From 66-474 sp035695065 (GTDB lineage: Bacteria > Pseudomonadota > Gammaproteobacteria > Xanthomonadales > Rhodanobacteraceae), in NCBI GenBank assembly GCA_035695065.1, contig DASSEW010000073.1:1-39968 (forward strand): DNA of 39,968 bases. Direction: 5' to 3'. The notes beneath the pieces are model-generated. The model did not search any database, had not been told where the DNA came from, and saw only the letters and a program-made list of their open reading frames with translations. Position numbers and translations under genes: made by a program. Positions 32,191 through 39,196 of this stretch are shown piece after piece (the stretch's first letter is position 1; each line of letters starts with the position of its first letter).

Positions 32191-33246
32191 TCACCACGCC
32201 CGATCGTATTGCTCCGGCACGCGGATGGTTTCGCCGAGTTCCTTCGCCGCGCGGCGCGGGAAATACGGATCGCGCAGGAATTCGCGGGCCATCTCGATCA
32301 CGTCGGCATCGCCGCGCTGCAGGATCTCTTCGGCCTGCTTCGGCTCGGTAATCATGCCGACTGTTGAAGTCGCGATTCCGGCTTCGCGGCGGATGCGCGC
32401 GGCGAACGGCACCTGGTAGCCGGGGCCTGTCGGGATCTTTGCATGTGGCACCGTGCCGCCGGACGAGCAGTCGATCACGTCGACGCCGTCGGCGCGCAAC
32501 ATGCGCGCGAGCCGCACGCACTCGTCGATATCCCAGCCACCTTCGGCCCAATCGGTCGCGGACAGGCGCACCCACAGCGGCATCGGCGCGGGCCAGCTCT
32601 CGCGCACGGCCGCGATCACTTTACGCAGCAGGCGCGCGCGGTTTTCCAGCGAGCCGCCATATCGGTCGGTGCGCGTGTTCGACAACGGCGACAGGAACTG
32701 GTGGATCAGGTAGCCGTGCGCGCCGTGGATCTCGATCACCTCGAAACGCGCCTCGCGTGCGCGTTGCGCGGCAGCGCGAAAATCGGCAACGACCTTTTTG
32801 ATGCCATCCGCATCCAGCGCGATCGGCACCGGATAACCCTCGTCGAATGGAAGCGCGCTCGGCGCGACCGGCGTCCAGCCGCCGTGCTCCGCATCCAGCG
32901 GACCGCCGCCGCGCCACGGTGCATCGGTGCTGGCCTTGCGGCCGGCGTGCGCGAGCTGGATGCCGGCGGCAGCGCCCTGCCCTCGGATGAAACTCACGAT
33001 GCGCGACCACGCGGCGACTTGTTCGTCGTTCCAGATGCCGGTGTCCTCCGGCGAGATGCGCCCTTCCGGCGAAATCGCAGTCGCCTCGGTGAACACCAGC
33101 GCGGCGCCGCCGACTGCGCGGCTACCGAGATGCACCAGGTGCCAGTCGGTCGGCACGCCGCCGGGCGAGGAGTACTGGCACATCGGCGATACCACGATGC
33201 GATTGCGCAGCTTCAACGTGCCCAGCGTGATCGGTTCCAGCAGCAT
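32191..33246 (-). CDS. Old yellow enzyme family NADH:flavin oxidoreductase (YqjM/XenA-like)
   Basis: A 351-aa FMN-dependent ene-reductase that reduces activated C=C bonds and xenobiotics with NAD(P)H. Seen: N-terminal LEPITLGTLKLRNRIVVSPMCQYSS (with the Cys of YqjM-type enzymes that tunes the flavin), GIQLAHAGRKAS, EIHGAHGYLIHQFLSPLSNTRTDRYGGSLENR, RLSATDW and a C-terminal RGDADVIEMAREFLRDPYFP. These mark the thermophilic-like (YqjM/XenA) class. ATG 33244-33246 follows AAGGA; a frame to 33303 adds an unlikely N-terminus. Next to an acetyltransferase gene on the same strand, with a gap of about 100 bp. Confidence 0.95.
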   Translation of the reverse strand: MLLEPITLGTLKLRNRIVVSPMCQYSSPGGVPTDWHLVHLGSRAVGGAALVFTEATAISPEGRISPEDTGIWNDEQVAAWSRIVSFIRGQGAAAGIQLAHAGRKASTDAPWRGGGPLDAEHGGWTPVAPSALPFDEGYPVPIALDADGIKKVVADFRAAAQRAREARFEVIEIHGAHGYLIHQFLSPLSNTRTDRYGGSLENRARLLRKVIAAVRESWPAPMPLWVRLSATDWAEGGWDIDECVRLARMLRADGVDVIDCSSGGTVPHAKIPTGPGYQVPFAARIRREAGIATSTVGMITEPKQAEEILQRGDADVIEMAREFLRDPYFPRRAAKELGETIRVPEQYDRAW

Positions 33247-33343
33247 CGATTGTCCTTGGTGCAAGGCAAGCCAGGTAAATGAGGATGACACGCGCAAACT
33301 CAACGACGCGCGATGATGTCGCGCAGATCGGCGAGCGCGGCGC

Positions 33344-34021
33344 TCACGCGCGCTTCAACGCCCAGAACGGGATATCGCGGCGCAGGCGATAGCCGATGCG
33401 CTCGTAGAGTGACTTCGCGTGCGGATTTTCGTAGGAGACGTGCAGGAACGGCGTGCGTCCGCGCGCCAGCGTGTCGTTGGTGAGGAACGCGGTCAGGCGC
33501 CGCGCATAGCCGCGGCTGGTGAAATCCGGATGCGTGCAGATCGCGCTCATCTCGGTGTGCGTGCCGGTGCCGAGCCGCTCGCCGATCATCGCGGCCAGTC
33601 GTCCGTCGACGTACACGCCGAAGTACCGGCCCAGCTCCATCGTGCGCGGACGGAAATAATGCGGATACACCAGCGCGACCAGCGCCAGCACGTCGGCGCG
33701 ATGGCTTGCATCCAGCGCGATGATCTCGGGACCGTCGGGAACGTCCAGCGGTTCGTCGCGGATCATCTGCGCGAGCGGACGGAAGGTTTCGAGTTGCCAC
33801 GCATCGGACAGTTTCGGCAGCACACCGAGCAGCAGCACGGTTTCATCCGGCGCAAGCAGCGGCGCGATCGCCTGGTCCGCATCAACTCCTGGGCCGGCAA
33901 CACCGAGGAATGGCGCGAACTGCGGCGGGTAGCGCGCGGCGTCTTCCGACCCGATCGCCAGCTTGCGATGGATGCTGCGCAGCGAAGACCAGAACGGGTT
34001 GTCGAGTGCCGAATCGTCCAT
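33344..34021 (-). CDS. GNAT-family (FR47-like) N-acetyltransferase
   Basis: A 225-aa protein with an N-terminal non-catalytic half (1-100) and a C-terminal GNAT fold (about 105-220). Visible are GVYVDGRLAAMIGERLGTGTHTEMSAICTHPDFTSRGYARRL, with the acetyl-CoA binding R/Q-x-x-G-x-G/A pattern as SRGYAR, and PFLHVSYENPHAKSLYERIGYR, the end motif of FR47-like enzymes. The acceptor substrate is unknown. Start ATG 34019-34021 begins the family-typical N-terminus; it is divergent from the aminotransferase gene with 62 bp between. Confidence 0.9.
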   Translation of the reverse strand: MDDSALDNPFWSSLRSIHRKLAIGSEDAARYPPQFAPFLGVAGPGVDADQAIAPLLAPDETVLLLGVLPKLSDAWQLETFRPLAQMIRDEPLDVPDGPEIIALDASHRADVLALVALVYPHYFRPRTMELGRYFGVYVDGRLAAMIGERLGTGTHTEMSAICTHPDFTSRGYARRLTAFLTNDTLARGRTPFLHVSYENPHAKSLYERIGYRLRRDIPFWALKRA

Positions 34022-34042
34022 GCCCTCATCTTAACGGCGCGC

Positions 34043-34048
34043 TAGACT
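34043..34048 (+). promoter_or_regulatory. TAGACT hexamer before the aminotransferase gene
   Basis: TAGACT lies in the 62-bp divergent spacer, ending 35 nt before the ATG at 34084, the same distance as before the SH3 gene. A -10 role is likely, but no -35 match is seen. Confidence 0.3.
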
Positions 34049-34083
34049 CCGCCGAACTCCCATTCGCCCCTGCGGCAAACACC

Positions 34084-35010
34084 ATGAGCAAAGGCACTCA
34101 CGATTACACGCCGGACGCGCGCAACGCGCAAATCAAGATCAACATCAACGGCGAGCTGTTCGCGCGCGACGAGGCGAAGGTGTCGGTGTTCGATGCCGGC
34201 TACGTGCTCGGCGACGGCGTGTGGGAAGGCCTGCGCCTGCACGAGGGCGGGCTGCCCTTCCTCGATCAGCACCTGCATCGCCTCTACGAAGGCGCGCGCG
34301 CGATTGATCTGGATATCGGGCTGACGCGCGAGCAACTGACGCAGCGGATCATCGAGACCCTGCGCGCCAACGGCATGCGCGACCACGTGCACATCCGCCT
34401 GATGGTGACGCGTGGCATCAAGGCTACGCCGCACCAGGATCCGCGCTTCGTCATCGGCGGCGCCACCATCGTGATCATCCCCGAATACAAGCAGCCGCTG
34501 CCGGAAACCGTCGAGCGCGGCATCCGCCTGTTCACCGTGCACGTGCGGCGCGGCGCGCCCGACGTGCAGGATCCCAAGCTCAACAGCCATTCCAAGCTGA
34601 ACTGCATCCTCGCCTGCATCCAGGCGCAGAAAGCCGGCTACGACGAAGCGCTGATGCTCGATCCGCACGGTTTCGTCAGCACCTGCAACTCCACGCATTT
34701 CTTCATCGTGCGCAAGGGCGAGGTGTGGACGTCCACCGGCAAGTACTGCCTCGGCGGCATCACGCGCGCGAACGTCATCCGCCTCTGCCGCGACAACGGC
34801 ATCCCGGTGTTCGAGAAGGATTTCAGCCTGACCGACGTGTACGGTGCGGAGGAAGCCTGCGTCACCGGCACCTTCGCGGGGCTCACGCCAGTGCACGAAA
34901 TAGACGGCCGCACGATGGGCAACGGCAAGCGCGGACCGATGGTCGAACGCCTGCAGAGGCTCTACATGCAACTGGTGAAGGACGACAGCGCGAAAGGTCC
35001 GCGCGTATGA
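34084..35010 (+). CDS. Class IV PLP aminotransferase (IlvE/Dat-like)
   Basis: A 308-aa fold-type IV aminotransferase acting on branched-chain or D-amino acids. Seen: NINGELFARDEAKVSVFDAGYVLGDGVWEGLR, DQHLHRLYEGARAI, a likely Schiff-base lysine in DPKLNSHSKLNCILA (Lys165; Lys171 is the other option, since this segment is about two residues longer than in Dat), GFVSTCNSTHFFIV and CLGGITRANVIRLC for phosphate binding. Substrate cannot be fixed. Its TGA overlaps the start of the sulfotransferase-like gene (ATGA), so the two are translationally coupled and probably act in one pathway. No Shine-Dalgarno is obvious upstream of ATG 34084. Confidence 0.92.
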   Translation: MSKGTHDYTPDARNAQIKININGELFARDEAKVSVFDAGYVLGDGVWEGLRLHEGGLPFLDQHLHRLYEGARAIDLDIGLTREQLTQRIIETLRANGMRDHVHIRLMVTRGIKATPHQDPRFVIGGATIVIIPEYKQPLPETVERGIRLFTVHVRRGAPDVQDPKLNSHSKLNCILACIQAQKAGYDEALMLDPHGFVSTCNSTHFFIVRKGEVWTSTGKYCLGGITRANVIRLCRDNGIPVFEKDFSLTDVYGAEEACVTGTFAGLTPVHEIDGRTMGNGKRGPMVERLQRLYMQLVKDDSAKGPRV

Positions 35011-35750
35011 GCGGCGGCTTGCGCATCGCGATGTGGTCCGGGCCGCGCAACATCTCCACCGCGATGATGCGCGCCTGGGAAAATCGCGAGGACACGGCGG
35101 TCGTGGACGAGCCGTTCTATGCGCACTACTTGCAGGTCACCGGCGTCAACCATCCCGGCCGCGAGGACGTGCTGAAGTCACAGAGCACCGACGCGGCGGA
35201 AGTCGCGGCGATGCTGACCGGTCCGATTCCGGATGGCAAGGCGATCTGGTACCAGAAGCACATGACCCAGCACATGCTGCCGGACATGCCGCTGGGCTGG
35301 CTCGATCAAGTCACCAATTGCTTTCTGATCCGCGATCCGGAACAGGTGGTCGCCTCGTTCACCATCCAGCGTCCCGATGCCGCGGCGTGGGAACTGGGTT
35401 TCGAACAGCAGGCGCGCTTGTTCGATCACGTCTGCGACAAACTCGGCCACGCACCGCCGGTGATTGATGCTGCCGACGTGTTGAAAGACCCGCGCAGCAC
35501 TCTGGGCGCACTATGCGCGCAGCTCGGCATTCCGTTTACCGATGGCATGCTGCACTGGCCGCCCGGCCCACGCGCCTCCGACGGCGTGTGGGCGCCGCAC
35601 TGGTACGCCGCGGTGGAGCGCTCGACGTGCTTTGCGCCGTACCGTGAGCGGGAACCCAAGCTCAGCGACTTTCAGTGGGAACTTGCGGATCAATGCCGGC
35701 CGCATTACGAACGCCTCGCAAAGCATCGACTGCAGATCGAGCCCGCATAG
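35007..35750 (+). CDS. Sulfotransferase-like P-loop protein
   Basis: A 247-aa protein with an N-terminal nucleotide loop (MWSGPRNISTAMMRAWE, residues about 9-25) like the PAPS-binding loop of sulfotransferases. NCFLIRDPEQVVASF in the middle resembles the 3'-phosphate site, and LRIAMW precedes the loop. True sulfotransfer is not proven; the loop fits P-loop kinases and sulfotransferases alike. It overlaps the class IV aminotransferase by four bases, a firm hint of a shared pathway. Ends with TAG; a GTAG repeat pair starts about 50 bp downstream but does not give this stop. Confidence 0.8.
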   Translation: MSGGLRIAMWSGPRNISTAMMRAWENREDTAVVDEPFYAHYLQVTGVNHPGREDVLKSQSTDAAEVAAMLTGPIPDGKAIWYQKHMTQHMLPDMPLGWLDQVTNCFLIRDPEQVVASFTIQRPDAAAWELGFEQQARLFDHVCDKLGHAPPVIDAADVLKDPRSTLGALCAQLGIPFTDGMLHWPPGPRASDGVWAPHWYAAVERSTCFAPYREREPKLSDFQWELADQCRPHYERLAKHRLQIEPA

Positions 35751-35800
35751 CTCGGCGACCATCGCAGATGGGGTGAGCGCTTTGTGCGAACCCCGACAGC

Positions 35801-35866
35801 GTAGGGCGGGAGAAGCGTAGCGGATCCCGCCGATCGAGCCAGAAGGCGGGTTGTCACCCGCCCTAC
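35801..35866. repeat. GTAGGGCGG REP-like pair 3
   Basis: GTAG plus GGCGGGA...TCCCGCC (a longer loop than other copies), then, inverted, GGCGGGT/ACCCGCC plus CTAC. The right GTAG gives the TAG stop of ridA on the minus strand (35863-35865). It separates convergent sulfotransferase-like and ridA genes. Confidence 0.8.
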
Positions 35867-36345
35867 GCAATCTCCACTTCCCCCTCGATCTCCACCGGAA
35901 TGCCGAACGGCAGTTCAGCCATGCCGACCGCGCTGCGCGCGTGTGCGCCGGCTTCGTCCCCCCATAGTTGCAGGACCAAGTCCGAGCATCCGTTGATCAC
36001 CGCCGGTTGGCGGATGAAACCCGGTGCGGAGTTGACCATGCCGAACACGCGCACCCATTGCGTGATGCGATCCAGATCACCCAAGGCACGTTGCAGGCTG
36101 CCAAGCATGGACAGCGCGGTCAGCCGCGCGGCGGCATAGCCCTGCTCCACCGTCAGTTCGCGCCCCACTTTCCCGAACGGCGGCGCCATCGAGCCATCTT
36201 CTGCTTGCGGTCCGTGGCCGGAGATCAACGCGCGGTTGCCGACCACGTGCACGAAGCGGAACGGTAGCACCACACCGGGCGGCGGCTTCACTTCCGGCGG
36301 CAACGCCAGTCCGAGTTGCGCGAGTCGCGCCTCGATTTTCGCCAA
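35863..36345 (-). CDS. RidA (YjgF) family protein
   Basis: A 160-aa Rid-family protein; RidA-type members hydrolyse reactive enamine/imine intermediates made by PLP enzymes. Seen: LPFRFVHVVGNRALISGHGP, GYAAARLTALSMLGSLQRALGDLDRITQWVRVFGMVNS, FIRQPAVINGCSDLVLQLWG and ARSAVGMAELPFGIPVEIEGEVEI, with the substrate-binding Arg in ARSAVG. The start is TTG (36343-36345), backed by GGAGG six bases upstream; no in-frame ATG fits. The TAG stop comes from a GTAG repeat. A REP pair lies just upstream, between this gene and the MAPEG gene on the same strand. Confidence 0.9.
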   Translation of the reverse strand: MAKIEARLAQLGLALPPEVKPPPGVVLPFRFVHVVGNRALISGHGPQAEDGSMAPPFGKVGRELTVEQGYAAARLTALSMLGSLQRALGDLDRITQWVRVFGMVNSAPGFIRQPAVINGCSDLVLQLWGDEAGAHARSAVGMAELPFGIPVEIEGEVEIA

Positions 36346-36367
36346 TCCACACCTCCAAGCCGAACGC

Positions 36368-36430
36368 GTAGGGCGGGTCTTGACCCGCCTCGAACACTCT
36401 CGAATATCGGCGGGTTAAAACCCGCCCTAC
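36368..36430. repeat. GTAGGGCGG REP-like pair 4
   Basis: GTAG plus GGCGGGT/ACCCGCC at the left, and the inverted unit GGCGGGTT/AACCCGCC plus CTAC at the right. It lies in the 93-bp gap between the MAPEG gene and ridA, both on the minus strand. It sits between genes of one transcription direction, where it may shape mRNA stability; this copy gives no stop codon. Confidence 0.8.
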
Positions 36431-36438
36431 ACAACCTG

Positions 36439-36975
36439 TCAGAGCAATGCTTCGAGCATCTGCAGGATGCCCCAGATGCTCGCGATGTAGATCGCGGTGC
36501 GCAGGTACGGGATGCCGATGATGTAAACCGGCAGGTACGCAACGCGCGCCCAGAAATAGATCATCGCGGCGATCGCGGTTTGCGCGCTGTTCTTGTGCGC
36601 CAGCACCACGGCGAGCGTGGCGGCGGCGAAGAATGCGAACGTCTCGAGAAAATTCCTGCTGGCGCGATCCGCACGCGCCGCATGCTTGTTCAACGGTTCC
36701 GGTTGGCCATCCCGATTGCCCGCATTCCACAACAACCCGCGCTGCCAGGTCGCGAGCCCGACCGCGACGAACACATAGACGAAGCCGAGCACTACCGACC
36801 ATCCCAGCCACCACAGCTCGATCGACGTTGCGCATCTCTCCAGGTTGTCCGCGCGCGAAGCATGCGCGCACGCGGGCAAAGAGAAAAGATGGGCGGCACA
36901 CTGCGAACCACCGCTAACCCACTGGACGCCGGCAAACAGCTGCCATCCATGGCCAAGAAGCTCCGTCGCCGGCAT
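36439..36975 (-). CDS. MAPEG-family membrane protein, start unclear
   Basis: MAPEG proteins (microsomal glutathione S-transferase-like) are four-helix membrane proteins of about 130 aa. The family part begins at IELWWLGWSVVLGFVYVFVAVGL and runs through LNKHAARADRASRNFLETFAFFAAATLAVVL and YFWARVAYLPVYIIGIPYLRTAIY. The open frame continues some 50 residues upstream to ATG 36973-36975, an N-terminus not usual for the family. A good ATG at 36833-36835, just before the conserved part, is out of frame by one base. So either a single-base indel (real or a sequence error) broke the natural start, or an upstream start is used. Downstream of the beta-lactamase gene, same strand. Confidence 0.7.
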   Translation of the reverse strand: MPATELLGHGWQLFAGVQWVSGGSQCAAHLFSLPACAHASRADNLERCATSIELWWLGWSVVLGFVYVFVAVGLATWQRGLLWNAGNRDGQPEPLNKHAARADRASRNFLETFAFFAAATLAVVLAHKNSAQTAIAAMIYFWARVAYLPVYIIGIPYLRTAIYIASIWGILQMLEALL

Positions 36976-37008
36976 GACGAGCTCAAGCAAAGCCGCGCGC
37001 GTTTGCGC

Positions 37009-37869
37009 TCACAGGGTGGCGACGATCCTCCCCACTTCCGCCAGCACGGCCTTGCGCGCGGCCACGTCGGTCGTGTGCGTCATGTAATACGCGGTGACCA
37101 GCAGCGGCTTGCGCCCGGGCGGCCAGACGATCGCGATGTCGTTGTTCGCGCCGGTCTTGTCATCGTCCCACTGCCCGGTCTTGTCGCCGACGCGCCAGCC
37201 GACCGGCAATCCCGCGCGCAACGACTGCAAGCCGGTCTGGCAATCCAGCATCCAGTTGGTCAGCCGCCCGCGCGATGCCTGCGACAGCGCGCCTTCCAGC
37301 AATACCTTCTGCATGTCGCCGAGCATCGCGTTGGGCGTGGTGGTATCGACGGGATTGAGTTCGGGCTCCATGCGATCCAGCAACGTGATGCGATCGCCCA
37401 GCGTGCGCGCGTAGTGCGTGAAGCCGGCCGGACCGCCGATGCTTTGCAGCAGGAGGTTCGCCGCGGTGTTGTCGCTCAGCGTGACCGCCGCCTCGCACAG
37501 TTGCGCGATCGTCATGCCGGGCGGCCCGACGTGCTGCTTCGCAGTCGGCGCGTAGTCCAGCAACGCGTCCCTGCCGAACACGATCCGCCGATCCAGCTTT
37601 TCGGTGCCGCTGTCCACCTTCCTCAGCACCGCGGCGACGAGCAGCATCTTGAAGGTGCTGCACATCAGGAAGCGTTCGTCGCCGCGCCACGCCACGCGCG
37701 TGCCGCCGCCGGTGTCGAGGATGGCGACGCCAAGGCGCCCGCCGTGGCGATGTTCCAGCGCAGCCAGCCGCGCCGCGGCACCACGCGCCTGCGCGGCCAG
37801 CAACCGCGGCGAAGCGGCCAGCGCGATCGCGCCGAATGCGGCGCCCTTCAACCACTCGCGACGGTTCAT
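37009..37869 (-). CDS. Class A beta-lactamase, Tat-exported
   Basis: Hydrolyses beta-lactam antibiotics in the periplasm. The 286-aa product has STFK (Ser71, Lys74), SDN (132-134), the omega-loop EPELN (Glu168 as general base, Asn172) and KTG (230-232). A twin-arginine signal (NRREWLKGAAFGAIALAAS) points to Tat export, as for other xanthomonad class A enzymes. A cysteine sits just before the catalytic serine (MCSTFK), as in L2-type and carbapenemase groups, but no matching Cys follows KTG. The loop after KTG (QWDDDKTGAN) is about two to three residues longer than usual. AAGGAG precedes ATG 37867-37869. No ampR-type regulator is adjacent; msrB is divergent. Confidence 0.95.
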   Translation of the reverse strand: MNRREWLKGAAFGAIALAASPRLLAAQARGAAARLAALEHRHGGRLGVAILDTGGGTRVAWRGDERFLMCSTFKMLLVAAVLRKVDSGTEKLDRRIVFGRDALLDYAPTAKQHVGPPGMTIAQLCEAAVTLSDNTAANLLLQSIGGPAGFTHYARTLGDRITLLDRMEPELNPVDTTTPNAMLGDMQKVLLEGALSQASRGRLTNWMLDCQTGLQSLRAGLPVGWRVGDKTGQWDDDKTGANNDIAIVWPPGRKPLLVTAYYMTHTTDVAARKAVLAEVGRIVATL

Positions 37870-38064
37870 CGGAACTCCTTGTGGAATGATGCGGGCGCAA
37901 TCTGCCGCATCGCCGTGCCCGTTTGCGGCGGCGATTGTGGCCGGATGCGGGCGAATCGTAATCGCGGGATGACTTCGGCGGTCAACGGAGCCGGGGCGGC
38001 GCATACCTTGCGGTTGCGCCTGCCGTCCCCATCTTCCCCCGATCGCGCAAGCACTGGAGCCGCC

Positions 38065-38511
38065 ATGCCGGACTATCGCAAGACGCCGGAAGCCCTCGCC
38101 AGGCTCACCCCGCTGCAATACCAGGTCACCCAGGAGGCCGCGACCGAACGGCCGTTCGACAACGAGTTCAACGCGCACGCGCAGCCCGGCCTGTACGTGG
38201 ACATCGTGTCCGGCGAGCCGCTGTTCACTTCGATGGACAAGTTCGAAAGCGGTTGCGGCTGGCCGAGTTTCAGCCAGCCGGTCGAATCGGCGAACGTCAT
38301 CGAGAAGCGCGACACCAGCCACGGCATGATCCGCACCGAAGTGCGTTCCGCGCACGGCGACAGCCATCTCGGCCACGTGTTCGACGACGGTCCGCGCGAT
38401 CGCGGCGGGTTGCGCTACTGCATCAACTCCGCATCGCTGCGCTTCGTGCCGCTCGCCGATCTGGAAAAGGAAGGCTACGGCGAGTACCGTAAATTGTTCG
38501 AGCGCGCCTGA
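38065..38511 (+). CDS. msrB: Peptide methionine-R-sulfoxide reductase MsrB, zinc-less form
   Basis: Reduces the R epimer of methionine sulfoxide in proteins. The 148-aa product has ESGCGWPSF and the catalytic cysteine in LRYCINSASLRF (about 130). Both CxxC pairs that bind structural zinc in many MsrB are gone: the first reads DIVS before GEPLF and the second SAHG before DSHLGHVF. The Cys in GCGWPSF may act as the resolving residue. No signal peptide, so cytoplasmic. ATG 38065 follows GGAG; frames extending upstream to 36316 are antisense shadows. msrA follows 100 bp downstream on the same strand, with an ATTCCGG repeat between. Confidence 0.95.
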   Translation: MPDYRKTPEALARLTPLQYQVTQEAATERPFDNEFNAHAQPGLYVDIVSGEPLFTSMDKFESGCGWPSFSQPVESANVIEKRDTSHGMIRTEVRSAHGDSHLGHVFDDGPRDRGGLRYCINSASLRFVPLADLEKEGYGEYRKLFERA

Positions 38512-38544
38512 TACCGTGCAGCGCGACCACGGCAAAGACACTGG

Positions 38545-38582
38545 ATTCCGGATCACGCCCGCTACGCGGGCTTGTCCGGAAT
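38545..38582. repeat. ATTCCGG palindromic repeat, copy 3
   Basis: ATTCCGGA (38545-38552) pairs with TCCGGAAT (38575-38582), with an inner GCCCGC/GCGGGC stem and a TAC loop. It lies between msrB and msrA. Same plan as 31330-31361. Confidence 0.62.
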
Positions 38583-38611
38583 GACGATGAACATCCTGGA
38601 GGAATCGCAAC

Positions 38612-39124
38612 ATGACAACGCAACGCGCCCTGCTCGCCGGCGGCTGCTTCTGGGGCATGCAGGACCTGATCCGCAAGCAGCCGGGCGTGATCTCCACGCG
38701 CGTGGGCTATTCCGGCGGCGACGTGCCGAACGCAACCTATCGCAACCACGGCACGCACGCGGAATCCATCGAGATCATCTTCGATCCGGCGAAGACCAGC
38801 TATCGCAAGCTGCTGGAATTCTTCTTCCAGATCCACGACCCGACCACGCGCAACCGCCAGGGCAATGATCTTGGCACGAGCTATCGCTCGGCGATCTTCT
38901 ACATGGACGACGAGCAGAAGCGCATCGCCGAAGACACGATCGCCGACGTGGATGCTTCCGGCCTGTGGCCGGGCAAGGTGGTGACCGAAGTGACGCCTGC
39001 CGGGGATTTCTGGGAAGCCGAACCCGAGCACCAGGATTACTTGGAGCGCATTCCGGATGGCTATACCTGCCACTTCGCGCGGCCCGACTGGGTGCTGCCG
39101 AAACGGGAACGGGCAGCCGGTTGA
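38612..39124 (+). CDS. msrA: Peptide methionine-S-sulfoxide reductase MsrA, cytoplasmic form
   Basis: Second MsrA of the window; 170 aa with no signal peptide. GGCFWG (10-15) holds the catalytic cysteine, followed by GVISTRVGYSGGD, THAESIEIIFDPAKTSYRKLL, RNRQGNDLGTSYRSAIFY and EPEHQDYLERIPDGYTCHFARPDW, where the late Cys (about 156) may be the resolving one. It reduces methionine-S-sulfoxide in cytoplasmic proteins and pairs with the msrB just upstream, together covering both epimers. GGAGG lies upstream of ATG 38612. It differs clearly from the lipoprotein MsrA at 14542, so the two are unlikely to be recent duplicates. Confidence 0.96.
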   Translation: MTTQRALLAGGCFWGMQDLIRKQPGVISTRVGYSGGDVPNATYRNHGTHAESIEIIFDPAKTSYRKLLEFFFQIHDPTTRNRQGNDLGTSYRSAIFYMDDEQKRIAEDTIADVDASGLWPGKVVTEVTPAGDFWEAEPEHQDYLERIPDGYTCHFARPDWVLPKRERAAG

Positions 39125-39131
39125 GAAACGC

Positions 39132-39184
39132 GTAGGGTGGGCATTGCCCGCCGAATTGATAACGGCGGACGATGTCCGCCCTGC
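39132..39184. repeat. GTAGGGYGG REP-like pair 5
   Basis: GTAG plus a GGTGGGC/GCCCGCC stem (one G-T wobble), then the inverted unit GGCGGAC/GTCCGCC ending CTGC, so the right GTAG has decayed to GCAG. It lies eight bases after the msrA stop and 12 bases before the alcohol dehydrogenase ATG, with the AGGAG ribosome site of that gene right after it. Confidence 0.75.
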
Positions 39185-39196
39185 AGGAGATCGCGA

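Noticed and set aside
35801..36430. Clustered palindromes near ridA as a possible CRISPR array
   Set aside because: There are two inverted pairs, not direct repeats with equal spacers, and no cas gene is present.
36316..38511. A 731-codon plus-strand frame ending in msrB, suggesting a fusion
   Set aside because: The part before 38065 is antisense to the MAPEG and beta-lactamase genes; msrB has its own ATG and GGAG.
37009..38697. A 562-codon minus-strand frame extending the beta-lactamase upstream
   Set aside because: The Tat signal and AAGGAG at 37869 fix the start; the upstream part is antisense to msrB.
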